This document shows, one piece after another, positions 1 through 7,021 of a stretch of 9,720 nucleotides of DNA. Every line of letters begins with the position of its first letter. Position 1 is the stretch's first letter. Under the pieces are notes generated by a model. That model was not told where the DNA came from and did no database searches. It worked only from the letters and a program-made list of their open reading frames with translations. Location: contig JAQBNQ010000202.1 in assembly GCA_028288545.1 (NCBI GenBank), positions 1 through 9,720 of the forward strand, read 5' to 3'. A program made the translations under genes and the position numbers. The DNA comes from Bacteroidota bacterium (GTDB lineage Bacteria; Bacteroidota; Bacteroidia; Chitinophagales; LD1).

Positions 1-786
1 GCAACAACCCTGGATAGTATTTCGGTGGGTTACTTTCAATCTAACTCATCTTTATATGGCAATTTCGGTACTGTTAAACACGGTGTTTTAACGGGAAGAT
101 ATAATGGGTCTTCAACCAACTTTGCGGCGGCTGTTTATGGCGACGGAACTACCAGTGCATCAAATGGGGCTATTGGCGGTTATTTTACCAGTAACGGTAT
201 CAGCCTTTATGCCCAGATTTACAGCCCTGCCTCAGGATCCAGTTTTGAGTCTGTTTATGGAGTTGCTACTGCGGGTAACGGAACTACTTGCTACGGCGTA
301 CATGGCGACTCTTACGGTACGGGTTATAACTATGGAATTTATGGCGAGGCATCTTTTGGCACAACTAATTATGCCGGTTATTTTGCGGGCAATGTATACG
401 CTACCGGCACCATCACTTCTTCCGACAAAAAATTAAAGAGGAATATCGAGCCGTTAAATGGGGGAATTGACCTGGTAATGAAACTGAAGCCAGCTACGTA
501 TTATTACCGCAGCGATGAAAAGGAATTTAAACGCATGAATCTGCCTGTTACAAAACAGTTTGGCCTTATTGCACAGGAAGTAGAGGAAGTAATACCATCC
601 ATAGTTTCCGATAATATCCAACCTGCCCAAATGGACAGAACTACCCACGAAAAAATTGCAGAGGAAATTCACTTTAAAGGAATGAATTACACTGAGCTTG
701 TTCCGGTTCTTATTTCTGCAGTAAAAGAACAGCAGAAAATGATTGAGGATCTGAAAAAAGAAATTGAAGAACTAAAAAGAAAATAG
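1..786 (+). CDS. S74-domain (intramolecular chaperone) tail-fibre-like surface protein, 5' end missing
   Basis: The frame is open from the first base of the window, so the gene begins upstream; the GTG at 25 is only an internal candidate start. Counting from that GTG, residues 1-127 are a low-complexity, Gly/Tyr/Asn/Ser-rich beta-repeat region with recurring GYF and YGV/YGI steps (for example YGVHGDSYGTGYNYGIYGE), as in trimeric beta-helical stalks. A peptidase S74 domain follows. It starts at TSSDKKLKRNI, where Ser133-Asp134 and Lys138 match the Ser-Asp and +5 Lys of the endosialidase auto-cleavage site. FGLIAQEVEEVIPSIV and MNYTELVPVLISAVKEQQ are typical later S74 blocks. A C-terminal coiled coil rich in Lys and Glu (about 232-253) fits trimer assembly. 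In the known family the domain helps the trimer fold and then cuts itself off. No phage genes are visible nearby, so this is probably a cell-surface or secreted fibre of the host. Substrate and location are unknown. Confidence 0.85.
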   Translation, partial: ATTLDSISVGYFQSNSSLYGNFGTVKHGVLTGRYNGSSTNFAAAVYGDGTTSASNGAIGGYFTSNGISLYAQIYSPASGSSFESVYGVATAGNGTTCYGVHGDSYGTGYNYGIYGEASFGTTNYAGYFAGNVYATGTITSSDKKLKRNIEPLNGGIDLVMKLKPATYYYRSDEKEFKRMNLPVTKQFGLIAQEVEEVIPSIVSDNIQPAQMDRTTHEKIAEEIHFKGMNYTELVPVLISAVKEQQKMIEDLKKEIEELKRK

Positions 787-800
787 AGGTTCGCTACTAA

Positions 801-1640
801 CTATTTCTTTGTTAGTATAACGCTAACTGTTAGGTGATCGCTTGGGTAGTAGGTGCCATTGTTGTCGGTGTGTACCGTGTATTCGCTTTTACTGTATTGC
901 GGACTATAAAATATGTAGTCTATTCTATTGCAATGCGTATTACTAACATTAAAACCGCAATCGGTATAAGTTAAGGCTCCTTCCATGTACGAATCATTTA
1001 AAGGCACTTTGTAAGTGCTCTTATCCGTCATGGTTGCATAGCCGGCATCATCGGGAGTAAGGTTAAAATCCCCAATTACAATTACCGGGTTATTTCCCGC
1101 AAGCGAATCAACAGTTCGTCGTAATAATGCGGCGCTATTCCTGCGGGCCAGCTTCCCTTTATGATCGAAATGCGTATTGAAAACAAAAAACACTGCACCG
1201 GTTGATTTTTCTTTCAGTTGTACCCAACTGCAAATGCGGGTAAGGTCTGCATCCCAACTTTTACTGCCCGGTATTTGAGGTGTTTCACTCAGCCAAAAAT
1301 TACCGCCTTTAACCTGTTCGTACCTACTTTTCCAGAAAAATATAACGCTATGCTCACCGCCGTGCTTGCCATTATTTCTGCCAACGCCAAAACTTTCATA
1401 ATCGTTTAAAGACTGTTTTAAATACTTCAATTGTTTCAGTAGTACTTCCTGTGTACCTAAAACGTCGGGGTTAACCTTCCGTATAAGCGCTACCAATTTA
1501 TCTTTCCTTTTATCCCAGCTATTCACTCCATCCAGTGCATGGGAGTTCCGGATATTGTATGTCATTACTTTTGTTTGTGCAGGCAGGAATAATTGAACCA
1601 GTAAAAAGAAAAATAAAACAAGGCCTTTCATATACTTCAT
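801..1640 (-). CDS. Secreted endonuclease/exonuclease/phosphatase (EEP) family hydrolase
   Basis: A 279-residue protein with a hydrophobic signal peptide (residues 1-21, likely cut at LFLPA|Q), so it acts in the periplasm or outside the cell. The EEP (DNase I-like) fold is clear from its metal and catalytic motifs in order: TYNIR (Asn29), GTQE (Glu65), NTHFDH (His157, Asp159), GDFNLTPDD (Asp191, Asn193), RIDYIF (Asp241) and the terminal SDH (267-269). The stretch FWLSETPQIPGSKSWD is typical of small secreted Bacteroidota members. All expected active-site residues are present and the length is normal for a single-domain enzyme. The family includes nucleases, sphingomyelinases, sugar phosphatases and inositol-phosphate phosphatases, so the substrate cannot be named. 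A second ATG lies three codons downstream; the first leaves a better-charged signal-peptide start. It converges on the S74 gene with only 14 bp between stop codons. A promoter-like box at 1654-1661 suggests it is transcribed on its own. Confidence 0.88.
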   Translation of the reverse strand: MKYMKGLVLFFFLLVQLFLPAQTKVMTYNIRNSHALDGVNSWDKRKDKLVALIRKVNPDVLGTQEVLLKQLKYLKQSLNDYESFGVGRNNGKHGGEHSVIFFWKSRYEQVKGGNFWLSETPQIPGSKSWDADLTRICSWVQLKEKSTGAVFFVFNTHFDHKGKLARRNSAALLRRTVDSLAGNNPVIVIGDFNLTPDDAGYATMTDKSTYKVPLNDSYMEGALTYTDCGFNVSNTHCNRIDYIFYSPQYSKSEYTVHTDNNGTYYPSDHLTVSVILTKK

Positions 1641-1653
1641 TTTTTAGAAAACT

Positions 1654-1661
1654 CAAAGCTA
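1654..1661 (-). promoter_or_regulatory. Probable -7 promoter box for the EEP gene
   Basis: On the minus strand this reads TAGCTTTG, an exact match to the Bacteroidota TAnnTTTG -7 element. It ends 13 bp before the ATG at 1640, which implies a very short leader. I see no clear TTG at the expected -33 distance, so the call rests on the -7 box and its position. Confidence 0.4.
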
Positions 1662-1662
1662 T

Positions 1663-1686
1663 TACTTCTACCGTTTAATAGAAGTA
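1663..1686. repeat. Perfect 8-bp inverted repeat between the GH26-type and EEP genes
   Basis: TACTTCTA (1663-1670) and TAGAAGTA (1679-1686) are perfect reverse complements around the 8-base spacer CCGTTTAA. It lies 41 bp beyond the stop codon of the operon's last gene and directly upstream of the EEP -7 box. It could be a weak terminator for the operon or an operator for the EEP gene. The stem is AT-rich and no long T-run follows it on either strand, which argues against an efficient intrinsic terminator. Confidence 0.5.
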
Positions 1687-1727
1687 GCCTACCCGATTTA
1701 ATGGAAATATAATTTATGGATAATTAG

Positions 1728-2876
1728 TTACGGCTTTACCCCAACAATCCTCTTCCTTATTGCGTGTATCGTTGCAGTATCTTCTTTTATATACCAATTA
1801 ATAGCCTGCTGGGTTGTAGTTTTATCATCGTTATAATGGAAGAAGACAATTGAACGCACGGCCGGATATTTTTCAGGTAAACTATCCAGGGCATCGGCAA
1901 ACCATTCGCTACGACTGCCACCTACATTTAAGCAACCAAATTCTGTAATAATGATGGGCTTATTAAATGCAGCCAGCGCATTATAATAATTGCCGAATAT
2001 CTCTTTAAAACTCCACCACTTACTCCATGATGCTACAGTGCCGTAGTTCAATGTACCTACACCAACGTAATCTACGTAATTGGCTCCGGGATAAAATTCT
2101 TTAAAAAAACCATAAGCCGGGTGGGGGCTCCATGTCCAAATAACATTAGTGGCACCCTCTTTTATAAATACATCGTGTATATGCCGCCATGCAGCAATAA
2201 ATTCCTTTGCGCTGTTATTTTGCGGCCCCCATGGGTAGCGATAGGGGTCATTCATTTCATGACCAATACGCAAAAAGATTGGTCCCTTAATTTTAGCAGC
2301 CGCATCTGCCCATTCTTTAATGTAAAAATCATACAGTCCTTTTGACACATCCACCAGGCCACCCTTATCGCGGTATTCGGGTTTGCGAAGCTGCGGGTAT
2401 TTATCGCCGTCAAAATCTGTTAACCACGGCTCCCACGTAATAACAGGAACTGAGCCCATTTCCATGATGCCCCGTACTTGCAGCGCAGGAAACTGCTCTT
2501 CCGTTTTACTACCCCAGGCAATATAAATATGTATTAACGGGAAGGTTGTTTTTAATGAGTCTTCAAGCGTAACGATACTTTCAAAACTCTCTTTGGTATT
2601 GTTGTCATACGCGCCCAACAAAAGTGTTTCAGGTTTTTTAAGCAATACCGAATCGGTGATATACGGCTTAAACCATTGCAATTTATCAGATCGCTTGCCT
2701 TCGCGCTGCGCAATGATGATATTATTTTCCATCTCATTTACCTTTTCGCCCGTGTAGGAAAAAAGATTTTCCAGTGGGCCCTTGGTTTTTTTGCCTGCTA
2801 TCGATAGCACCACAACGATAGCCACACCAATGATCAGTGCTACTAAAGCGATTGAAATTCTATACGTTCTTGTCAT
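1728..2876 (-). CDS. Membrane-anchored GH26-type glycoside hydrolase (beta-mannanase-like)
   Basis: A 382-residue protein with one N-terminal transmembrane helix (about residues 7-27) followed by KK, consistent with an uncleaved anchor facing the periplasm; a lipobox is absent. The catalytic (beta/alpha)8 domain runs from about 85 to 375. FLRIGHEMNDPYRYPWG carries the probable acid/base Glu207, and IIITEFGC carries the probable nucleophile Glu312, spaced as in clan GH-A family 26. NVIWTWSPHP (244-253) and YPGANYVDYVGV (262-273) are further GH26-like blocks. Characterised GH26 enzymes cut beta-1,4-mannan, beta-1,3-1,4-glucan or beta-1,3-xylan; which applies here cannot be read from sequence. 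It is the last gene of the operon, and its ATG lies 17 bp inside the end of the GT2 gene. By analogy with BcsZ, AlgL or PgaB it probably trims or releases the polymer made by that synthase (inference). A distant non-GH26 clan-A family is the main alternative. Confidence 0.82.
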   Translation of the reverse strand: MTRTYRISIALVALIIGVAIVVVLSIAGKKTKGPLENLFSYTGEKVNEMENNIIIAQREGKRSDKLQWFKPYITDSVLLKKPETLLLGAYDNNTKESFESIVTLEDSLKTTFPLIHIYIAWGSKTEEQFPALQVRGIMEMGSVPVITWEPWLTDFDGDKYPQLRKPEYRDKGGLVDVSKGLYDFYIKEWADAAAKIKGPIFLRIGHEMNDPYRYPWGPQNNSAKEFIAAWRHIHDVFIKEGATNVIWTWSPHPAYGFFKEFYPGANYVDYVGVGTLNYGTVASWSKWWSFKEIFGNYYNALAAFNKPIIITEFGCLNVGGSRSEWFADALDSLPEKYPAVRSIVFFHYNDDKTTTQQAINWYIKEDTATIHAIRKRIVGVKP

Positions 2877-4485
2877 GGTATGTGGATGTTTGAATGTTTC
2901 TAAGATTTACGTTTGCCCAGGGTTCTTCTTCAGTTAAGGTGCTTGCTTCTAATGCCGCCAACACCCCGCCAATAGCCATTAAAAAGGCAATAAATGAAAA
3001 TGCCGCCATACCCCATGTTTTTTCAGCAGTAAGCACTAATTCGCTTTCAGGCATTAAAAATTTCCGGTAAAAAAAAATGCCCGCCACAGTTGCCGCAAAT
3101 AAAAAAGCCTGGGCTACCAAAGGCCGTGCAAAAGGCGTAAAATATCCTATCACAGCTTTTTTTGCGGTAGGAATGTAAGGGATTTCGGCATTTACCAATG
3201 CCAGCAAAAAACCGAGGGTGTATACCGGCCAGCTGGCGTATTTTAATATCATGCCGCGCCAGTGCAAACCCCGTTCAGTTTCCGGGTGGCACATCCAGCG
3301 TTGCATATATAAATATATCAGCACTCCAATTAAAGCAACCGGTACGCCATGTATTAAAAAATCCGCAAAACTCATATGCGCCGGCTGTATACCGGTAAAA
3401 AAATATACAAACGGTATCAGGGTAAAGAAGAACTGAATAACTCCTACAAAATAATAAGTGCCTATAGAAAAGTAAGAGAGTTTCTGCCACAAAGTGAGTT
3501 TGCTAAATAGCCGTGGCAATTCAACAAATGTTACTTCAAAAACCCCACGCGCCCACTTTAACTGCTGCTTACAAAAGGAACCAAAATCTTCCGGCACCAA
3601 ACCTCTGCTTACCACCACCGGGTTATAAACTGAGTTCCATCCTTTGGCGTGAATGCGAATGGAAGTAATTAAATCCTCCGCCAATCCGATCCCGTGACCA
3701 CCAATACTTTCCAATGCCTTTCTTCTAAAAGTACAATTGGCTCCAATGGCCACGCTGCATCCATAGCCGTTTAAACTCATTTGTGTTGGGCCGTAAAATG
3801 TGTAGGTCTGTTCGGCGGCGCCCTTAGCCGTAAACGAGCGGTACTGATTATAATAAGCCTGGCAAACCTGCACAAAGCCCATATTCTCATCTCTGAATAA
3901 ACCAAGTTTATGTTCTAAAAAATCCGGAAATGGAATATGGTCAGGGTCAAGCACCAAAATGAAATCCTCTTTGGTTAATCGCAAGGCCCGGTTTATTTTC
4001 CCTGCCTTAGCGCCGGGTATTCCTATCAACTCCAACCAAATAGCGCCATGCTTTTCTGCTACTTTTCTAAACTCAGGGTCGCGTGTATCGTCTAATAGGT
4101 AAGTAGTGTGCGGATACTTCACCTTAGCACAGGCCTCTAACGTTTTTTCAAACATCGAAAGTGGCTCACCGGGAGAGCTGGTAGTGAAAATGGCAACGCT
4201 CAATCCCTCTTCAGGTTCTATATGCTCGGGCTTAGAAATACCTAAATAGTTTATCCATATCAGTATCAATCGTGCAATACCATACCAAAAAATAAATCCA
4301 AGGAAAATATAAAAGCCAATAGACCCAATGTGTTCCGGCCTGAACCACCAGTCCATAAACACAAAAATGCTGATGATGCCGGCTATTACAAAAACAAGCA
4401 GCACAAAGCGGTCGAAGGGTTTTACGCCGGCGGCTTCGCGGTAGGTCCACAAATTTTTCCCGTCCTTTCTATTTTTTCCGGTCAT
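2860..4485 (-). CDS. Processive family 2 glycosyltransferase, cellulose-synthase-like, no PilZ domain
   Basis: A 541-residue inner-membrane protein. Two transmembrane segments (about 27-46 and 54-80) precede a cytoplasmic GT-A domain (about 93-320). About five more segments follow (roughly 335-365, 380-397, 415-431, 453-473, 490-512), as in BcsA, hyaluronan and curdlan synthases. The processive motifs are visible: first Asp pair in LLDDTRDPEFR (132-133), DPDH (DxD, 180-182), GLAEDLITS (TED-like, Asp271) and KQQLKWARG (QxxRW-like, 307-311). In the last motif Lys replaces the usual Arg. The enzyme should polymerise a nucleotide sugar and pass the chain across the inner membrane. It ends soon after the last helix, so the C-terminal PilZ domain that lets c-di-GMP switch on BcsA is absent. 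It overlaps both the upstream barrel gene and the downstream hydrolase gene by 17 bp, so the three are very likely co-transcribed. The sugar donor is unknown; beta-glucan or beta-mannan is plausible from the GH26 partner. Confidence 0.88.
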   Translation of the reverse strand: MTGKNRKDGKNLWTYREAAGVKPFDRFVLLVFVIAGIISIFVFMDWWFRPEHIGSIGFYIFLGFIFWYGIARLILIWINYLGISKPEHIEPEEGLSVAIFTTSSPGEPLSMFEKTLEACAKVKYPHTTYLLDDTRDPEFRKVAEKHGAIWLELIGIPGAKAGKINRALRLTKEDFILVLDPDHIPFPDFLEHKLGLFRDENMGFVQVCQAYYNQYRSFTAKGAAEQTYTFYGPTQMSLNGYGCSVAIGANCTFRRKALESIGGHGIGLAEDLITSIRIHAKGWNSVYNPVVVSRGLVPEDFGSFCKQQLKWARGVFEVTFVELPRLFSKLTLWQKLSYFSIGTYYFVGVIQFFFTLIPFVYFFTGIQPAHMSFADFLIHGVPVALIGVLIYLYMQRWMCHPETERGLHWRGMILKYASWPVYTLGFLLALVNAEIPYIPTAKKAVIGYFTPFARPLVAQAFLFAATVAGIFFYRKFLMPESELVLTAEKTWGMAAFSFIAFLMAIGGVLAALEASTLTEEEPWANVNLRNIQTSTYHDKNV

Positions 4486-6034
4486 TCCAAAAACTGATTT
4501 TTAACCCTACGGCAGCATTGTGACTATTAAAAAAATAAGTGCTGCGGTAAGCGTATTGGGCAGTTAAAACCACCTTCCTGCTTAATTGCCATTCTAAAGA
4601 GGCGCCAACTTCAAAAGGCAAATACGTGGTCCTCTCAAAGCCACGGGCAATTACTGTTGCGCCTGTTTCGTTCTTGTCTAAATACAGGTATGGGTTTTGC
4701 GCATAAGCATAAAATCCCACGCTTGCGTTTAAGTTGATCTCCAGCTTTTTTACCGGGTAGATAGCAAGTGCTACCAGGCCTGAATGAATATACTGTTGTT
4801 GCGGAGTGAAATAAGGATTGTAAACCCCTGCTATTTGAGTAGTGCTGCTATAATTAGCTATTATCTGCGTTAAAGATTGCTCCGGCGAATAATGATTCTC
4901 TTTAGAGTTGCTATAACTGTAACTATACCCAAACCTCAACTCAATTACCGAAAATTTTATGGGCGGCGCATATAGCCAGCCATAAGCCGCATAAGTATAA
5001 TTTTTGTCGTTGTAATAATTGAAATCAAAAGCAGCTTTTCCATTCCAGGTATTTTTATCATTCCATCCCCCGGCAAACGAAAAGTGGTTAACGCTAACAA
5101 CACTTTCTAAACTACTTATTGTATAAAAATACGGTTTGTGTTCGGCTATCAATTCAAAATTCAGGTGACGCACAAAAATTTTATCAAAGTAAAAACTTCC
5201 GCTCCACCCGGTTTTATTATTGAAAGGATACTTTACTACCCCCACGTTAAGTCCAATTTCGAGACCTACCTTAGGCAGTGCAGCTTTATCTCCAACTACT
5301 AACCATTGAGCGCTTGAGACCTTGCCATTAACGATAAAAACCGGCGAGTAAAAACCTAATTGTATCGTAGCCAGCTTATGTAAATAAATTCCCGCTTCAG
5401 CCGCAGGAGAAACCTGGTACAGCGGTTGGTTATCCGCAGAAGCAGTGGTGCTTAATTTCAGCCACGGGGATTTTGCAATTTCTATTTGGTCGTAAACGTT
5501 CCATGCCTTAATACTTCCGTTCTCCTTTTTAATGGCTTCATCAATATATGTTCTGGCCTCCGCATAATCAGCTGAATTATATGAGAGTCTCGCCCGTAAT
5601 ATTTTTTCTTCACTGTATCCTTTCCCTTTGTGTTCCACTTTTTGTGCAGCACTATCGGCACTTTTCCAGTCGCCAAGATCCAGCATTGCCTTTCCGTAAT
5701 CCAGTTGCAAATAGTCATTATCGGGGCGCATGGCAACTGCTTGTTCATACAACTTTTTTGATCTGCGGTAATGATCCCTCCAATATTCGGTTTGGGCGTA
5801 TAACCAAAGGGCATTAATGTCTTCGGGGTGGTGCTTGTGATAAGCACTAAACAGTTTAGCTGCTTTAATAAGTTTATGCTGGTCGCGGTATTGTTGGGCA
5901 AGCTTTAAAGTATCTGTGTGCGACTGCGCCGTGGCGCTATGTGCAAACAGCAAACATATAACTACAAACAGTAAATACCTGATTAAGTGATTGGTTTTGG
6001 TTGGGCTGAGTGAGCGCATATATTCATTAAACAC
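4469..6034 (-). CDS. TPR protein with C-terminal YaiO-like outer-membrane beta-barrel
   Basis: A 521-residue protein, first gene of the operon. Residues 17-36 form a signal peptide (LLFVVICLLFAHSATA|Q); an in-frame Met at position 6 is an equally good start. About four TPR-like helical pairs follow (roughly 39-70, 73-106, 107-136, 140-175), including ALWLYAQTEYWRDHYRRSKK and DYLQLDYGKAMLDLGDW. From about 192 to the end the sequence alternates polar and hydrophobic or aromatic residues in strand-length blocks (LATIQLGFYSPVFIV, IELRFGYSYSYS, VGASLEWQL, LTAQYAYR, AAVGLKISFW), the pattern of an outer-membrane barrel of the YaiO type. In E. coli, yaiO lies close to yaiP, a GT2-type gene, which fits the context here. 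TPR plus barrel is also the plan of BcsC and PgaA, the export pores for cellulose and PNAG. The likely role is guiding the polymer through the periplasm and out of the cell (inference). A promoter candidate lies at 6096-6126. Confidence 0.8.
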   Translation of the reverse strand: MFNEYMRSLSPTKTNHLIRYLLFVVICLLFAHSATAQSHTDTLKLAQQYRDQHKLIKAAKLFSAYHKHHPEDINALWLYAQTEYWRDHYRRSKKLYEQAVAMRPDNDYLQLDYGKAMLDLGDWKSADSAAQKVEHKGKGYSEEKILRARLSYNSADYAEARTYIDEAIKKENGSIKAWNVYDQIEIAKSPWLKLSTTASADNQPLYQVSPAAEAGIYLHKLATIQLGFYSPVFIVNGKVSSAQWLVVGDKAALPKVGLEIGLNVGVVKYPFNNKTGWSGSFYFDKIFVRHLNFELIAEHKPYFYTISSLESVVSVNHFSFAGGWNDKNTWNGKAAFDFNYYNDKNYTYAAYGWLYAPPIKFSVIELRFGYSYSYSNSKENHYSPEQSLTQIIANYSSTTQIAGVYNPYFTPQQQYIHSGLVALAIYPVKKLEINLNASVGFYAYAQNPYLYLDKNETGATVIARGFERTTYLPFEVGASLEWQLSRKVVLTAQYAYRSTYFFNSHNAAVGLKISFWNDRKK

Positions 6035-6095
6035 CTAAAGTATTTACAAAGTATCTGACCAGCGAGCCCCTGATTCGTTTAATAGGTGAAAAGGC

Positions 6096-6126
6096 TAAAT
6101 TTATAGGCGAAACCCCGGCGGAGCAA
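6096..6126 (-). promoter_or_regulatory. Probable promoter of the exopolysaccharide operon
   Basis: On the minus strand TTG (6126-6124) is followed after 20 bp by TAAATTTA (6103-6096). This fits the Bacteroidota -33/-7 layout with one mismatch in the -7 box (TTTA for TTTG). Transcription would start near 6089, about 55 bp before the ATG at 6034. The -7 box is its own reverse complement, so it might also be read towards the Fic gene, although no TTG lies at the right distance on that side. Confidence 0.4.
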
Positions 6127-6141
6127 CAAAGCCTGGGAGAT

Positions 6142-7014
6142 TTGAGTGTATTAACCCCGAAAATTGGCAAATCAAGGGTTAGCGAAAATGTTCGTATAAT
6201 TAAGCTAAGAATGAAAGACTACGGTTTAAAAATAATCCCCGTTGCGCTATTGGAGGAATATGTGAAGCAGGTCCCCGAAGGCTTAAGGGATGCTTTTGAT
6301 GCATTGAAGGATGCTGAGGTTTCGACGGATACTTTTAGTTTTTACACTTCAGTTTCCGCCATGGCGTCAAGCAAAATAGAAGGGGAACCGATGGAAATAG
6401 ACAGTTACATTAAGCATAGAATGCTGGGTGTGGAATATCTTGAGGACCTGACGAAGAAGCCGGATGATTTATACCATGCCTATCTGTTTGCTCAAAAAAG
6501 TGAATTGACCAAAGTAAATTTTTTAAAGGCGCATGGATTGCTATCAATGAACTTATTACCCAAAAGCAAACAAGGCGTTTGCCGCACTGGCAATATGGTG
6601 GTTATGGAGCATAAAACTTTTAAGATTCAATATGAAGCCGCCACGGTTTATTTGGTTGAAAAACTTTTTAATACTTTATGGCAGGACATCGAAAAATTAA
6701 AAAAACAGACACTAACCTTAGAAGAGGTGTTTTACTTTGCCTCATTTATTCATATCGTTTTTGTAAATATCCACCCATTTGAAGATGGAAACGGAAGGGC
6801 AGGTAGACTTTTAGAAAAATGGTTTATCTCTCATTTTCTATTTGAAAAAACATGGTTTGTGCAAAGTGAATTGCATTACTACCGAAATGTAAATAACTAT
6901 TACAAAAATCTTAATAGGCTCGGAATGTTTTATGAGCAATTGGATTATACCAAAGCAATGCCCTTTCTTTTAATGTTGCCAACCGCCCTAGTAAATAAAC
7001 AAACCCATTCTTAA
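6142..7014 (+). CDS. Fic-domain protein (probable AMP-transferase) with N-terminal inhibitory motif
   Basis: About 290 residues from a TTG at 6142; the first in-frame ATG is at 6211 (residue 24), which gives 267 residues. The Fic core is intact: IHPFEDGNGRAGR (210-222) matches HPFx(D/E)GNGRxxR, with catalytic His211, Asp215 and Arg219. GVCRTGNMVV (145-154) is the target-docking flap. SSKIEG (76-81) matches the (S/T)xxxE(G/N) inhibitory helix placed before the core, which makes this a class II, self-restrained Fic enzyme by established classification. Such enzymes usually move AMP from ATP onto a Ser, Thr or Tyr of a target protein; the target here is unknown. It is cytosolic, with no signal peptide or transmembrane segment. 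No antitoxin gene sits beside it, as expected when inhibition is built in. It is divergent from the exopolysaccharide operon and converges on the receptor gene with 7 bp between stop codons. The start is uncertain: the same frame stays open back to 6031 without ATG, GTG or TTG. Confidence 0.85.
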   Translation: MSVLTPKIGKSRVSENVRIIKLRMKDYGLKIIPVALLEEYVKQVPEGLRDAFDALKDAEVSTDTFSFYTSVSAMASSKIEGEPMEIDSYIKHRMLGVEYLEDLTKKPDDLYHAYLFAQKSELTKVNFLKAHGLLSMNLLPKSKQGVCRTGNMVVMEHKTFKIQYEAATVYLVEKLFNTLWQDIEKLKKQTLTLEEVFYFASFIHIVFVNIHPFEDGNGRAGRLLEKWFISHFLFEKTWFVQSELHYYRNVNNYYKNLNRLGMFYEQLDYTKAMPFLLMLPTALVNKQTHS

Positions 7015-7021
7015 AAGCGTT

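Noticed and set aside
1..786. Prophage remnant suggested by the S74 tail-fibre domain
   Set aside because: No other phage gene is visible, and S74 domains are common on Bacteroidota surface proteins.
811..827. GTTAG/CTAAC hairpin near the end of the EEP gene as a terminator for the S74 gene
   Set aside because: Only 5 bp, inside coding sequence, and not followed by a T-run on the plus strand.
5482..5901. 139-codon open frame on the minus strand inside the barrel gene
   Set aside because: It lies wholly within the TPR region of the YaiO-like gene on the same strand in another frame. Its translation is rich in Cys, Thr, Met and Pro with no recognisable motif; a shadow.
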